Source of the DNA: Mytilinidion resinicola | Lineage: Eukaryota > Ascomycota > Dothideomycetes > Mytilinidiales > Mytilinidiaceae | Assembly (NCBI RefSeq): GCF_010093595.1 | Contig: NW_022985455.1 | Span: 681,053 to 745,052, forward strand | DNA length: 64,000 nucleotides | Direction of reading: 5' to 3' | In this document: piece by piece, positions 43,497-52,218 of the stretch | Layout of the letters: every line of letters starts with the position of its first letter | How positions within the stretch are numbered: the first letter of the stretch is position 1 | The notes under the pieces: generated by a model | Seen by the model: only the letters and a program-made list of their open reading frames with translations | The model's database searches: none | Told to the model about the DNA's origin: nothing | Translations under genes and position numbers: made by a program

Positions 43497-44879
43497 CTAC
43501 TGGTCCAGCCCCTCAAAGACAGCAAACGTATAGTGCCGCGCGGTGCCATTCCTATAGTCCGCGTCCCCTGGCTGCGGGTCAGATACAAGCCTTACCCTTT
43601 CCGCCGCAGCGTGGAACTCTTGCGACTCACCCAAAGACATCGGCCAAGTCGGCCCCGCGATAAGCCGCAGCTCCTCCAGTTGAAGCTCCGTCTCCAAGAA
43701 CTGAAAGAGTTCAATCCATGTACCCAACGAGCCCGCCAGCCCCAGCTTCCGAATGCCCTTGTGCTGCCTCAACAGACTGATCAGAGCCTCCGGCGCGAAC
43801 GACTTGTCGCCACTGGAAGCGAGACGGAGATCTTGTAGGTGCGGGAGGTCGATAGAGGCGAGGCTAACCAGCTCGTCAAATATCTCGCCGAAGAATCGGT
43901 TGTAGCCGGCAAAGAAGATTTCGAGGACTTCGAGGCGGGTAGCCGCCGCGACGACACGGTCGAGCTGCGAGGGAATGCCTGGTTGCAACGGTTGAGGATT
44001 TTCGCGGAGGACGGTCAACTGCAGTTTCTTAACGTGCTGAAGCGCATCTCGCGCCAAGTCGTCGCTGACGTTGGCAAGCTCGTGGTCTGTGATTCCGTTG
44101 CGCACGTATGTGAGATCCGGCGTATCTTCCACACTTTGTGGCTCCTTAAACGGGATAACGAGTGTTTCTAGCTGCACGCCCGCTCGCACCACGGCCGTGA
44201 AGAAGATGTTCAGTAACGGCGCGTTGTCAAGCGTCTGCGCCGTCTCGTAGAGTTGCTCCTCCTCCACCCAGTGCCTTCCCCAGTATCTCTCAAACAGCTT
44301 CAGCGCCTGCGCGTGTTCCTTGCCGTTCCACCCAGGGATATGGCGGTGCACGGCCGACGGGCTGAGGCGGATCTCCCGCAGCTTCGGCAGCCGCGTAAAG
44401 ATCTCTGTTAGCGTCTTCTCCAAGTCGCCAGAGTCCCAGAAGAGCTGCTGGTCTTCTTGACACTTGATCAGCTCTTTCCGCAAGGGGCTAGTTGTCTCGC
44501 GAATGTGTTCAAAGCGTGCGTCGCTGCACATCCAATTCTGACGCTTTGCCAGCTTGGTCTCGTCGCTCCATTGCTTGAAGCGCGCGCCATTCAAGGAGAG
44601 GACGCGGATCCACGGTTGAAGCTCTGGATCTTTGGAAACGTTGGCCAGCTCTTCAAGGCTGTCGCGCGTGAAGAAGAACTCCTTCTCTTCGATGATCTTG
44701 GCGAAGGATTCCCTGGATTCGGAGCAGAAGGGCCTGGAAAGTGCGCGAAACGCGAAGATGCTCTTCTTTGACTGCTCCGAGAGCTTTGGGATTCGCTCAA
44801 AGGGAGTAAACTCGTATTGCACACAGCTTGCGACGACATTTGACGCTAGATCAAGAGGGAGATCATGGATGCCGCTCAT
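43497..44879 (-). CDS. Uncharacterised leucine-rich, F-box-associated-like fungal protein
   Basis: A single frame of 460 residues from the ATG at 44879. Upstream codons stay open but include no ATG. The protein starts MSGIHDLPLDLASNVVASCV, which resembles a weak F-box, and continues with repeated Leu-rich helices (LPKLREIRLSPSAVHRH, LPHLQDLRLASSGDK, IRKLGLAGSLGTW, LQLEELRLIAGP). This is the usual layout of expanded fungal F-box/LRR-like families. Partner and substrate are unknown. Its antisense strand is also open for over 200 codons, which I treat as a shadow of codon bias. Confidence 0.65.
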   Translation of the reverse strand: MSGIHDLPLDLASNVVASCVQYEFTPFERIPKLSEQSKKSIFAFRALSRPFCSESRESFAKIIEEKEFFFTRDSLEELANVSKDPELQPWIRVLSLNGARFKQWSDETKLAKRQNWMCSDARFEHIRETTSPLRKELIKCQEDQQLFWDSGDLEKTLTEIFTRLPKLREIRLSPSAVHRHIPGWNGKEHAQALKLFERYWGRHWVEEEQLYETAQTLDNAPLLNIFFTAVVRAGVQLETLVIPFKEPQSVEDTPDLTYVRNGITDHELANVSDDLARDALQHVKKLQLTVLRENPQPLQPGIPSQLDRVVAAATRLEVLEIFFAGYNRFFGEIFDELVSLASIDLPHLQDLRLASSGDKSFAPEALISLLRQHKGIRKLGLAGSLGTWIELFQFLETELQLEELRLIAGPTWPMSLGESQEFHAAAERVRLVSDPQPGDADYRNGTARHYTFAVFEGLDQ

Positions 44880-44921
44880 TGTGTGATCGTATGTGTTCTG
44901 GGCCAATGTGCTTGATGTTCT

Positions 44922-44968
44922 GTTGGTATGGTTGGTATGGTTGGTATGGTTGGTGTGGTTGTGTGGTT
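44922..44968. repeat. GGTTGGTAT microsatellite
   Basis: Four to five copies of the nonamer TGGTATGGT decaying into TGTGGTTG, in the 5' leader of the leucine-rich protein gene. Confidence 0.8.
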
Positions 44969-45032
44969 GTGCGGGTTGAATAATTTGAAGGATTGGGGAA
45001 AGTGAGATTATATACCCAGGAAACCTCCATTG

Positions 45033-45254
45033 TGAAAGGGAGCAGTACGCCTTGTATATTCACAATACCATCCGTTACAAAGCAAACTGTTCAGTGTAGG
45101 GGGTAAACGCATACAGTGAATACACGTCACATAATCTGTAGCTTGAAAGAGAGCAGTACACCTTGTATATTCACAATACCATCCGTTACAAAGCAAACCT
45201 TTCAGGGTAGGGGGTAAACGCATGCACTGGATACACGTCACATAATCTGTAGCT
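45033..45254. repeat. Two 111-bp tandem copies
   Basis: Copies 45033-45143 and 45144-45254 differ at eight positions by eye. Because 111 is divisible by three, the minus frame is open through both and reads a repeated 37-residue Cys-rich unit (DYVTCIxCMRLPPTL, then LLCNGWYCEYTR). The open frame has no ATG before the first repeat, and most differences change the amino acid, so coding is doubtful. Confidence 0.85.
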
Positions 45255-46125
45255 GAATTAGTGACCGAGCGATTACCATCCCAAGGACCTATCGGAGCCA
45301 AGTTCCCAACAAGTACTTGCTGGGTTATCCTCAGTGTCGACGCGCTCTTTCTCGAAGAAAATGGCCATTATTCGTATTCTTTGGGGAAACTGGAAGTAGT
45401 TGAACAATGCAAACAAGGCTGCGTGGTTACGTATTGGAACTCTTTAAGCCCAAAATGCTGCTTTATTATCTTAGTCTTCGTAGTTTTAGGGGGGGGGGGG
45501 CATCGTACACCCCCTTTCGAGTAATTGTATACCCCCACCTAGGTCTCTGCTACCTACACTGTCTATTCAGGCAGCGGTTGCCTAATAGGCAATAGAGACT
45601 CAAGCTGCTGTGTACAGGTAATGTTCTAGGCTATTTCGTCGCCAGCGAACTGACACAACCAGATCGACACTACTCTCGAATTTCAAAAACCTCTCGGTAC
45701 TGGCACGAATATCTGGTCAAAATCCACCCACGTCTTATGTTTGGATTCTGGGATATGCTGAGCTTGATACACTCGAAGAATGGTTTGCAACGACATCAAA
45801 TCTCAATGGGTTTGCTCATGTCTCCCACACGTTGTAAGTGTTCGGAATAATTTTCATCGGTGCCGCTGTTAACTTGTCGTAGCACCCACGAAGCCCTTAA
45901 CAATGCTACACACTTGGATGATCTGAAGGAAATAGCGTTCAATATTGCCTGGCTTAAGCAAGTAGGCATATGAAACGCCACAAGATAGTCCTGTGATAGG
46001 AACGCGCCTCTCAGCAATGTACCGTAGTAGCCGTGGGCAGTATCGTCAGTGTCAACCGCTGCCATGAGCCTCGTCGAGTTCGCTACTTTTGTAAACATGA
46101 ATATGTCATTGGACCCCTCGCGTTC
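45255..46125. other. Intergenic
   Basis: Includes a run of 12 G at about 45489-45500. Short frames at 45670-46080 are protein-like but broken. No gene recognised. Confidence 0.5.
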
Positions 46126-46868
46126 TCATGAACTCCTTTTGCCCTTACCCTTGGCCTTTCGTCCAGATTTGCCCTTCTTCTTCTCTTTCTTATCAGAGCT
46201 CCCTTCTTCTTCTTCTTCTTGAGCTACATCCGCCACATCAGCCTTCCGCTTCACCGAAAGCCGCACTTGCTCCTGCTGCTCGGCCAGCTCGTTGAACTTG
46301 ATGTACGTGTTCGCCGTTTCTTTGGCTTGTTTTTCTGCGCGCTCTTGGTCGTATTTCTCGTTGCCAGACTAGGTCGCGCAAATCGTAATTTAGCAAACTG
46401 ACAGTAGAAAACGCTATTCTCGAAGGTGAAGTGAAACGTGAAACGTGAAATGAACCTACCAGTCCAGCCTTAATAAACCTGCCCGCGGCGTCCTTATCAA
46501 GCCGCGTATTCTGCTTCACGGGCCCGGTCTCCGCAAGCTTGATTTTCTCATAGTATTGCTTCAGGCGGGTGAGTTCAATGAAGATAGGGTGTTCCTTGGC
46601 TTTGATGCCGTTGAGTTGGAGATATGCTACAAAGAGAGTAATATGAGTGAGATGCAATATAGTTATAAAGTGGTGAGATGAACGCACAAAAGAGGATAGA
46701 CTCGATCGCATAAGTGGTCATAACATAGAGCTTCGCCTTGTCGAGCAGAGGCAGCTTGCTTGCGGTGTCGGCAATGGGCGCATCGAGGAGCGGGGCGAGG
46801 GCTTCTTCGAGGTCGTCGACATTGCCCTCGAGCACGTCTAGCAGCGGTTCAAGGGTGTTGAACTCCAT
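46126..46868 (-). CDS. LRP1: Exosome cofactor Lrp1/Rrp47 (C1D family)
   Basis: Exons 46868-46688, 46626-46460 and 46368-46126 give 196 residues. The Sas10/C1D domain covers about 1-110: LEPLLDVLEGNVDDLEEAL, KLYVMTTYAIESILFSYLQL across the first splice, and HPIFIELTRLKQYYEKIK. The second half is basic and ends in a Lys-rich tail (KKEKKKGKSGRKAKGKGKR), as in Lrp1. The protein partners with Rrp6 in the nuclear exosome and helps trim rRNA, snoRNA and other RNAs (established). Introns are 61 and 91 bp. Confidence 0.9.
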
Positions 46869-47229
46869 GGCTGCGGCTTCCTCTCTTTCGAGGTGCGCGT
46901 TTTGAGGGGTGTTTTGCAAGGAACGTTAGGTTGTCATGGTTATGGAAGTGAAATTGGAATTTTCTTGAGGTTTATCGATCGCGCCAAGGATCTTCAATCC
47001 CGATCTTTTGCGGACCTCCGCGACAAGCCTGACATCGACACATCACTTCGACGTTCACCACCCGCGAAACCAGCCGGTCTGCATACAACTTCAGCAATCC
47101 AAAGCCACTACCCAGGCGACTCTGCTGCCCTCGAGACATCCCCACGCCCCACCTACCACTCTGCCAACTTCATCACCTCAAACCCCCCGCCTGCTCACCT
47201 CGCGCCTCACCCCATCTCCCACCACCACC
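46869..47229. promoter_or_regulatory. Bidirectional promoter region between Lrp1 and the PRKRIP1-family gene
   Basis: The two start codons lie 361 bp apart, head to head. No TATA box stands out. Confidence 0.5.
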
Positions 47230-47859
47230 ATGTCCGAACCCATCCCCGAATCAATCCCCACCTCCGCCGACCCGCGCTCCAAGCGCCCCACCAAGAAACG
47301 CGCCCTCACACCCCTCTCCCAGCAATCCAGCCACATCGAAGCGCTCTTCGCCAAGCCAGACCGCGAGATCAAGATCCCCTCCGCCCACCCCAAGCATCTC
47401 AACGGGCTGGCCGCGCCGCCCGAGATCGTCGCGAATGTGCAGGGCAGCAGCGCGGGCGCGGGGAGCGGCGAGTTCCACGTGTACAAGGCGAGCCGGCGGC
47501 GGGAGTACGAGCGGTTGCGGTTGATGGATGAGGAGGTGAAGAGGGAGGAGGCGGAGACGGAGTTCCAGAGGCAGAAGGAGGAGGTGGAGCGGAGGGATCG
47601 GGAGAAGACGGGGAAGAATAAGGCGAGGAGGGATAAGGCGCGGCAGAGGAAGGCGAAGAAGGCGAAGGGGGGAGTTGGGGAGGGTGAGGTGGAGGAGGGG
47701 CAGGATGGGAAGGGGGAGAAGGGGAAGAGGCTGGGTCCTAATTTGGCGGCGTTGAAGGCGAGGGGTGGTGAGGATGAGAAGGATGGGGATGCGTTGAATG
47801 AGGGTGGGGAGGTCAAGAATGCGGAGGAGATTGGAATCGTAATACATGATGATGACTGA
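47230..47859 (+). CDS. PRKRIP1/DUF1168-family nuclear protein
   Basis: An intronless frame of 209 residues. The central signature PPEIVANVQGSSAGAGSGEF followed by HVYKASRRREYERLRLM is diagnostic for DUF1168 (PRKRIP1). A long charged helix (about 95-145) and a Lys/Glu-rich tail follow. Human PRKRIP1 is a spliceosome C*-complex component that bridges U2 snRNP and the exon-ligation machinery (established); a splicing role here is by homology. The ATG sits in ACCACCATG. Confidence 0.88.
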   Translation: MSEPIPESIPTSADPRSKRPTKKRALTPLSQQSSHIEALFAKPDREIKIPSAHPKHLNGLAAPPEIVANVQGSSAGAGSGEFHVYKASRRREYERLRLMDEEVKREEAETEFQRQKEEVERRDREKTGKNKARRDKARQRKAKKAKGGVGEGEVEEGQDGKGEKGKRLGPNLAALKARGGEDEKDGDALNEGGEVKNAEEIGIVIHDDD

Positions 47860-50184
47860 GACATGAGGATGTCCAGGGAGTCTTCTGGAGCACTTGCATC
47901 TGGCTAAAGACCATCATGTCCTGGAAGCCTGAAGCTTCTTGAAGGTATGCGCCGTCTACACTCAAGCGCTGATACAGCCTTCAGCATGTGGTCTCACCAT
48001 CAATGACCACTTCATTCAGTTTGAGACTAATTCCAGTTGGAATGATGAGTTCAAAGCCACTTGGCTGTTTTCTGTACAATACCACAATGTCTGTCTGTTA
48101 GTTGCGCATTTCCCTTTGTCAAGCTCATTGACAAAAGATGATATCAAAACACCTCCATACTTTCACCGTCATAACCGTAGGAAACGTCGGCTTGTGATAC
48201 AGTGAGTCCCTTCGTTGAATGAGTAGCTCAGCAGCATGTGCGAGAAGCTGCTACTAGTATATTAAAGCTCTTGAGCGCATGAGCGAACCCCGCAAAACGT
48301 TCATCTGGGCCAAAAGGTCGAGCATGTGCCTTCAAAATGCCAGCCAAATCCAACACAAATCACCACGCTCACATGAGGTACTAATTGCCTGTAAATGAGA
48401 CTCCCATTCCGATCGTGCTGCTCGCTGATACACATATCTAAGGAACCTCTCACTACTTCATCAACCCTCCAAAACCAGCTCGGAATTACGAACAGATGAA
48501 ACAAAGGTACCCCCCGGATGCACCCCGAGTCGCCTTAACGATCACTTGGAGGCCAACACGTCCCCTTCACCCACCAACGATTATCAACCATCCCATCCCC
48601 ACGCTCCGACGACCCTCCGAGGTGCCTCAGTGAATCTCAGATAAGCAATGCCCCTTCCGCTCCAGCCCGTCCCCCTCCTTTCCGTCTCCACCACCAGACC
48701 AGGCAGCTGGAAATCTATAAATACGCGCCCCACCGCAACCCGAATCCCCTACACGAGCCGCCGAATTAATGCAAACGCGGGCGGATTTCGAGACAACGCA
48801 ACGATAAGGCCATTGGCCAGCATTATTCGCGGCTTGCCGTTCCGGAGAGCTGTGTTAATATATTTAAGTTAGTGGGTCCCCCGGACCGACTGCTACAATA
48901 GCTAAGCTAAGCTAAGCCCCCAGCCCACCCCTCTTCTCTCTAGAAGCTTTCGAGAAGGTTGGATTTGCCATTCCAGAAGCGCCTAATTGGTGCAAGGCCG
49001 ACCGCTAGAAGGGCGTAGCCGTTGAGCTAGAAGAGCTGGAAGCGAGATAATATATTTTCTAACGGTTGCTGCTGACGTAGGTAGGCTAGGGCCATGCCGA
49101 TGGCTAGGTACACTATCTGGGTGGTATTCGAAGGGTGTGTTACTTGTAGTTCCAGAGCTGGAGGCTTTGGTATGCCGGACGTCATGCCAGAAGGCTCGCA
49201 CAGCGTAAGCATGTGACAATACCAATTGCGTTGTACAGTTGAATGAGTCGATGTGGAAACATATCAATTTTAAAGTGTTTTAATCGCTCAACGAAGATGA
49301 AAGGGTATCTACAGCATGAAGCAAAACCACTTTTCAATGATCCCGCCCGTAACAAGAAATCGGATCCAAAAACCCCACCCCGACCGGTCCCAGTCCGGTC
49401 AACGCCCTCAATCCCAAGACTCCACAACAAATGCACCGAAACTCACTCAAGCATCCATACCGCAGTGGAAGCTTCGGAGCTCTAACCCCCTTCCGGCCAA
49501 GCCACCAGCAAGCCCAGCCCAGCCCAGCCTTATCCCTCGCCCACATTACCCCACCCATGCCCATGCCACCACCTCGGCGCCGGTTCCTGCGCCTGTGCCT
49601 GTGCACTCCAGAAATTCTCACCCGCGTTCTTTTATTTCCATAATCTTTTCCAAATTTCGCTTCTAGAAGGTCTGCACGGGCGGGCCCGAGCGCCGCCCCA
49701 AGCCACCACGATGCGAGAGCGGGCGGTAGTGCGCTTAACCACGGGTACACTGGCGCGAGCGGAATAGGAAGGTCGGCATAGGGGTTCCCAGCATCCGAGC
49801 GAGCAACGTGTGGTTTGGTAATGGCGCAGATGTGGAGCTTGCAGATGCGCGGGGCAAGCCCAGCTCGTAGGGTAGTGGCGAGAATCGCGAGCCGGAAGGG
49901 ATGGCGTTTCGGGTGATATTGATACTGATGCATTGGTGATTGTCCCCGGGCCGATGGGGAATGCGGTATAGAAGCCTTTCGATCTAATGGCTAATCTCTC
50001 TGATGGCGGTTTCGTTTCCCTGCATCGAGATTTTGGGCCGGAGCTGATAATGCATCGAGTACGTAGGGCCTCCCGACCCACTTTCCCCCCATCTCACCCA
50101 CCGCCCAGATGAGCGTAAGACGGGTTGGAGATTGCGCGAGTGCGGGCGAGCATGATGCCAGGTTTTTATACGAGGCCGAGCGTT
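47860..50184. other. Intergenic, no supported gene
   Basis: Two places are protein-like but unsupported. Around 48960-49215 the minus strand carries a hydrophobic stretch (IVYLAIGMALAYL) followed by a stop and LNGYALLAVGLAPI. Around 49334-50081 long overlapping minus frames have skewed composition. AAGCTAAGCT-type repeats occur near 48900-48915. Confidence 0.4.
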
Positions 50185-52218
50185 TCACGACACTCGCGAG
50201 GAAGCGCGATGCCAAGGGTTGAATCTCCTGGGCGTCGGTGATGGGACCTTGACTGTAGGAGGTGGCGGGAGAGTTTTGGACGGGGAAATTGCAATCTTGA
50301 GCGGCTCGGCGCTGATGGTGCGGATGCTGGCGCTGTCGTCAAACAGGGTCGAGCTCTCGGTGACGGAGGAGTCGCGCAGGGTTGAGTTCATCATGCTCGA
50401 TACCCGCACTGTTGTCGCGGTGGAAGTGCGCACGGAAGCTGAACTAGACGCACCGTCCGGGCCGGAGTTCGATGTGCGCAGCGACGCCACAGTGGAAGCG
50501 GCATCAGAGTCGATAGTTGACGCTCGGACAAGGATATCGTGGGAGTGCGCCCCGCAGTGCACGTCCACGATGCCAGAGTAGTTGACGAGGATCCCGAAAA
50601 GGCGGTCACGTACGTCCCGGGCAGTTGGCCGCAGGCCAGGGTTCTGACTCAACATTGCTCGCACCAGATCCAGGATGTGGGGAATGCTACGGAACGCGTC
50701 GTCATCGTGCTCAAACGCCGTGTCTTCCAAGACCTTCATCCACGCGCGGACCTTGTCAATGTTGCCGTGGAAGGACGAGTCGGTTCGTGAGTTGACTGTT
50801 CGTCCAGACTCGCCGACCTTCTTCTTGGATGACCGATGCTTTGTGAAGTCGTGTGCTTTCTTCTTCAATAGGAAGGTGAGTATGTCGAGATAGACGCACC
50901 CGAGGGCGAAAACGTCTGATTTCTCAGTCGCTGGAAGAAGCGTGGGGGTGGTTTTAGGCGTCCTTGACCTTGTGAAGCCAAAGTCGAAGCCGGATAGCGA
51001 GTTGTTGGTCGCGGTTCGTGTCAGCTTAGCCTTGCTGTGAGCTCGAGATGAGCTGCTTGATACAGACTGTTCCGACGACCCGTGGCTGGAGACCGACTGT
51101 TTGCGAGATTGAGTGCTGTCGACCTTCTTCAACGCCTGATCGGTGAGCAATGGCCTGGCAGAACTGTGTGCTTCTGGAGAACCGTAGTTGTATGCCTCTT
51201 GAGGGTCTGGCCGCTTGTCTTTTTGGAATGATCCTAGGCTGCCAATATCGCTGAAGGCAACCGTATTTGATTCGTCAATCAGTATGTTGGACGGCCGGAT
51301 TGCTCCGTGGTAGAGGCCGTTTTGGTGTAGCGAAGTAATTGCATCTGCAAGGCAATGGAGCCAGCCCAAGAGCAGCTGGTATCGGTCCTTCTTTTGCAGT
51401 CGCTGGTACTGAGCAGGCTTCCGATGGTCGATGAAACTCTTGAGAGTGTGCTGGCCGACAAAGTTAGTAAGGACGTAAGCGTTCCCTTTCCAGGCATATG
51501 AAGCCCAGACGGGCGCAATATGATCATGCTCCACGAGTCTTGATGCTTCAACGTCGTGGTGAAATTCCATCTCAAGGTCTTCGTCTAATACAGCGCCGCC
51601 TAAGGAGAACTTCCTCCGCACGTATACTTCATTCGGCTTCGTCGGCAGGTGGACTCGGGACCAATTCTGTAATGCGACCGCTGGGGGCAGGCTATGGACG
51701 TATTCCAGGGGCAGGACCTCGTTTGGCGCATAGTCGAAATGGGCGCCTTCGGTCAGTTCGCGGAGCAGGTAGGTGAACTGTGTGTGATAGAACTTGTAAT
51801 TCAGCTGGTCGTTGCGCTCATACGAGAGCGCAAGCTTCTCCACTTCTTCAAGTGGAAGCGGCAGGTCGTCATCTTCCCAGGAGTGATCGATGACGGGGAA
51901 TATCTGATCGGGTACACCAGATTCCACCAAGGTCAGAAACAGCCGCTTCGCCTTTTCCAGTATCCACTCCAGGTAGGTGTCATCAGTCAAGCCTTCGCCG
52001 AAAGCTACGGGCTGTTCGAGTCTATCTCTTTCGTTCGGCCGTAGCCTGGAGGTGACGAATTCCTTGGTGACTGTGGTATCGATTTTCTCGTCTGTCCACC
52101 AAACTTGCTGGAGAACGGAGTGGGGTGTGACCAGAGAGTGTCCAGCGTAGCCGTAAATGAGGGCATTGAAGGCAATCGTTTGCTCAGTCACGACGTTGTT
52201 CAATGTCCGAGAAGTCAT
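50185..52218 (-). CDS. Protein-kinase-fold protein, probable pseudokinase
   Basis: A single frame of 677 residues. The N-terminal 180 residues are a helical fungal-specific region. The kinase-like domain covers about 185-340 and 435-560, split by a Ser/Lys-rich insert (about 350-430). The catalytic loop reads LYHGAIRPSNILID (304-314), so the usual HRD aspartate is Ala306. The magnesium loop reads SDIGS (323-327) instead of DFG. The C-lobe landmark SDVFALGCVYLDIL and the final Arg motif (GLRPTARDV) are kept. The C-terminus is Ser/Thr-rich, ending in a Pro-rich segment. The intact frame combined with the lost catalytic Asp suggests a scaffold or regulatory role (inference). Confidence 0.8.
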   Translation of the reverse strand: MTSRTLNNVVTEQTIAFNALIYGYAGHSLVTPHSVLQQVWWTDEKIDTTVTKEFVTSRLRPNERDRLEQPVAFGEGLTDDTYLEWILEKAKRLFLTLVESGVPDQIFPVIDHSWEDDDLPLPLEEVEKLALSYERNDQLNYKFYHTQFTYLLRELTEGAHFDYAPNEVLPLEYVHSLPPAVALQNWSRVHLPTKPNEVYVRRKFSLGGAVLDEDLEMEFHHDVEASRLVEHDHIAPVWASYAWKGNAYVLTNFVGQHTLKSFIDHRKPAQYQRLQKKDRYQLLLGWLHCLADAITSLHQNGLYHGAIRPSNILIDESNTVAFSDIGSLGSFQKDKRPDPQEAYNYGSPEAHSSARPLLTDQALKKVDSTQSRKQSVSSHGSSEQSVSSSSSRAHSKAKLTRTATNNSLSGFDFGFTRSRTPKTTPTLLPATEKSDVFALGCVYLDILTFLLKKKAHDFTKHRSSKKKVGESGRTVNSRTDSSFHGNIDKVRAWMKVLEDTAFEHDDDAFRSIPHILDLVRAMLSQNPGLRPTARDVRDRLFGILVNYSGIVDVHCGAHSHDILVRASTIDSDAASTVASLRTSNSGPDGASSSASVRTSTATTVRVSSMMNSTLRDSSVTESSTLFDDSASIRTISAEPLKIAISPSKTLPPPPTVKVPSPTPRRFNPWHRASSRVS

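Noticed and set aside
43188..43838. 216-codon plus-strand frame
   Set aside because: Mostly antisense to the leucine-rich protein gene, with Arg/Gln/Pro-biased composition and no domain.
48960..49215. Membrane-protein-like minus frame
   Set aside because: The hydrophobic stretch IVYLAIGMALAYL is followed by a stop and another hydrophobic patch, but I found no splice that joins them and no family.
49334..50081. Overlapping minus frames of 150-200 codons
   Set aside because: Both are rich in Arg, Gly, Pro and Cys with no domain, as expected for chance frames in GC-rich DNA.
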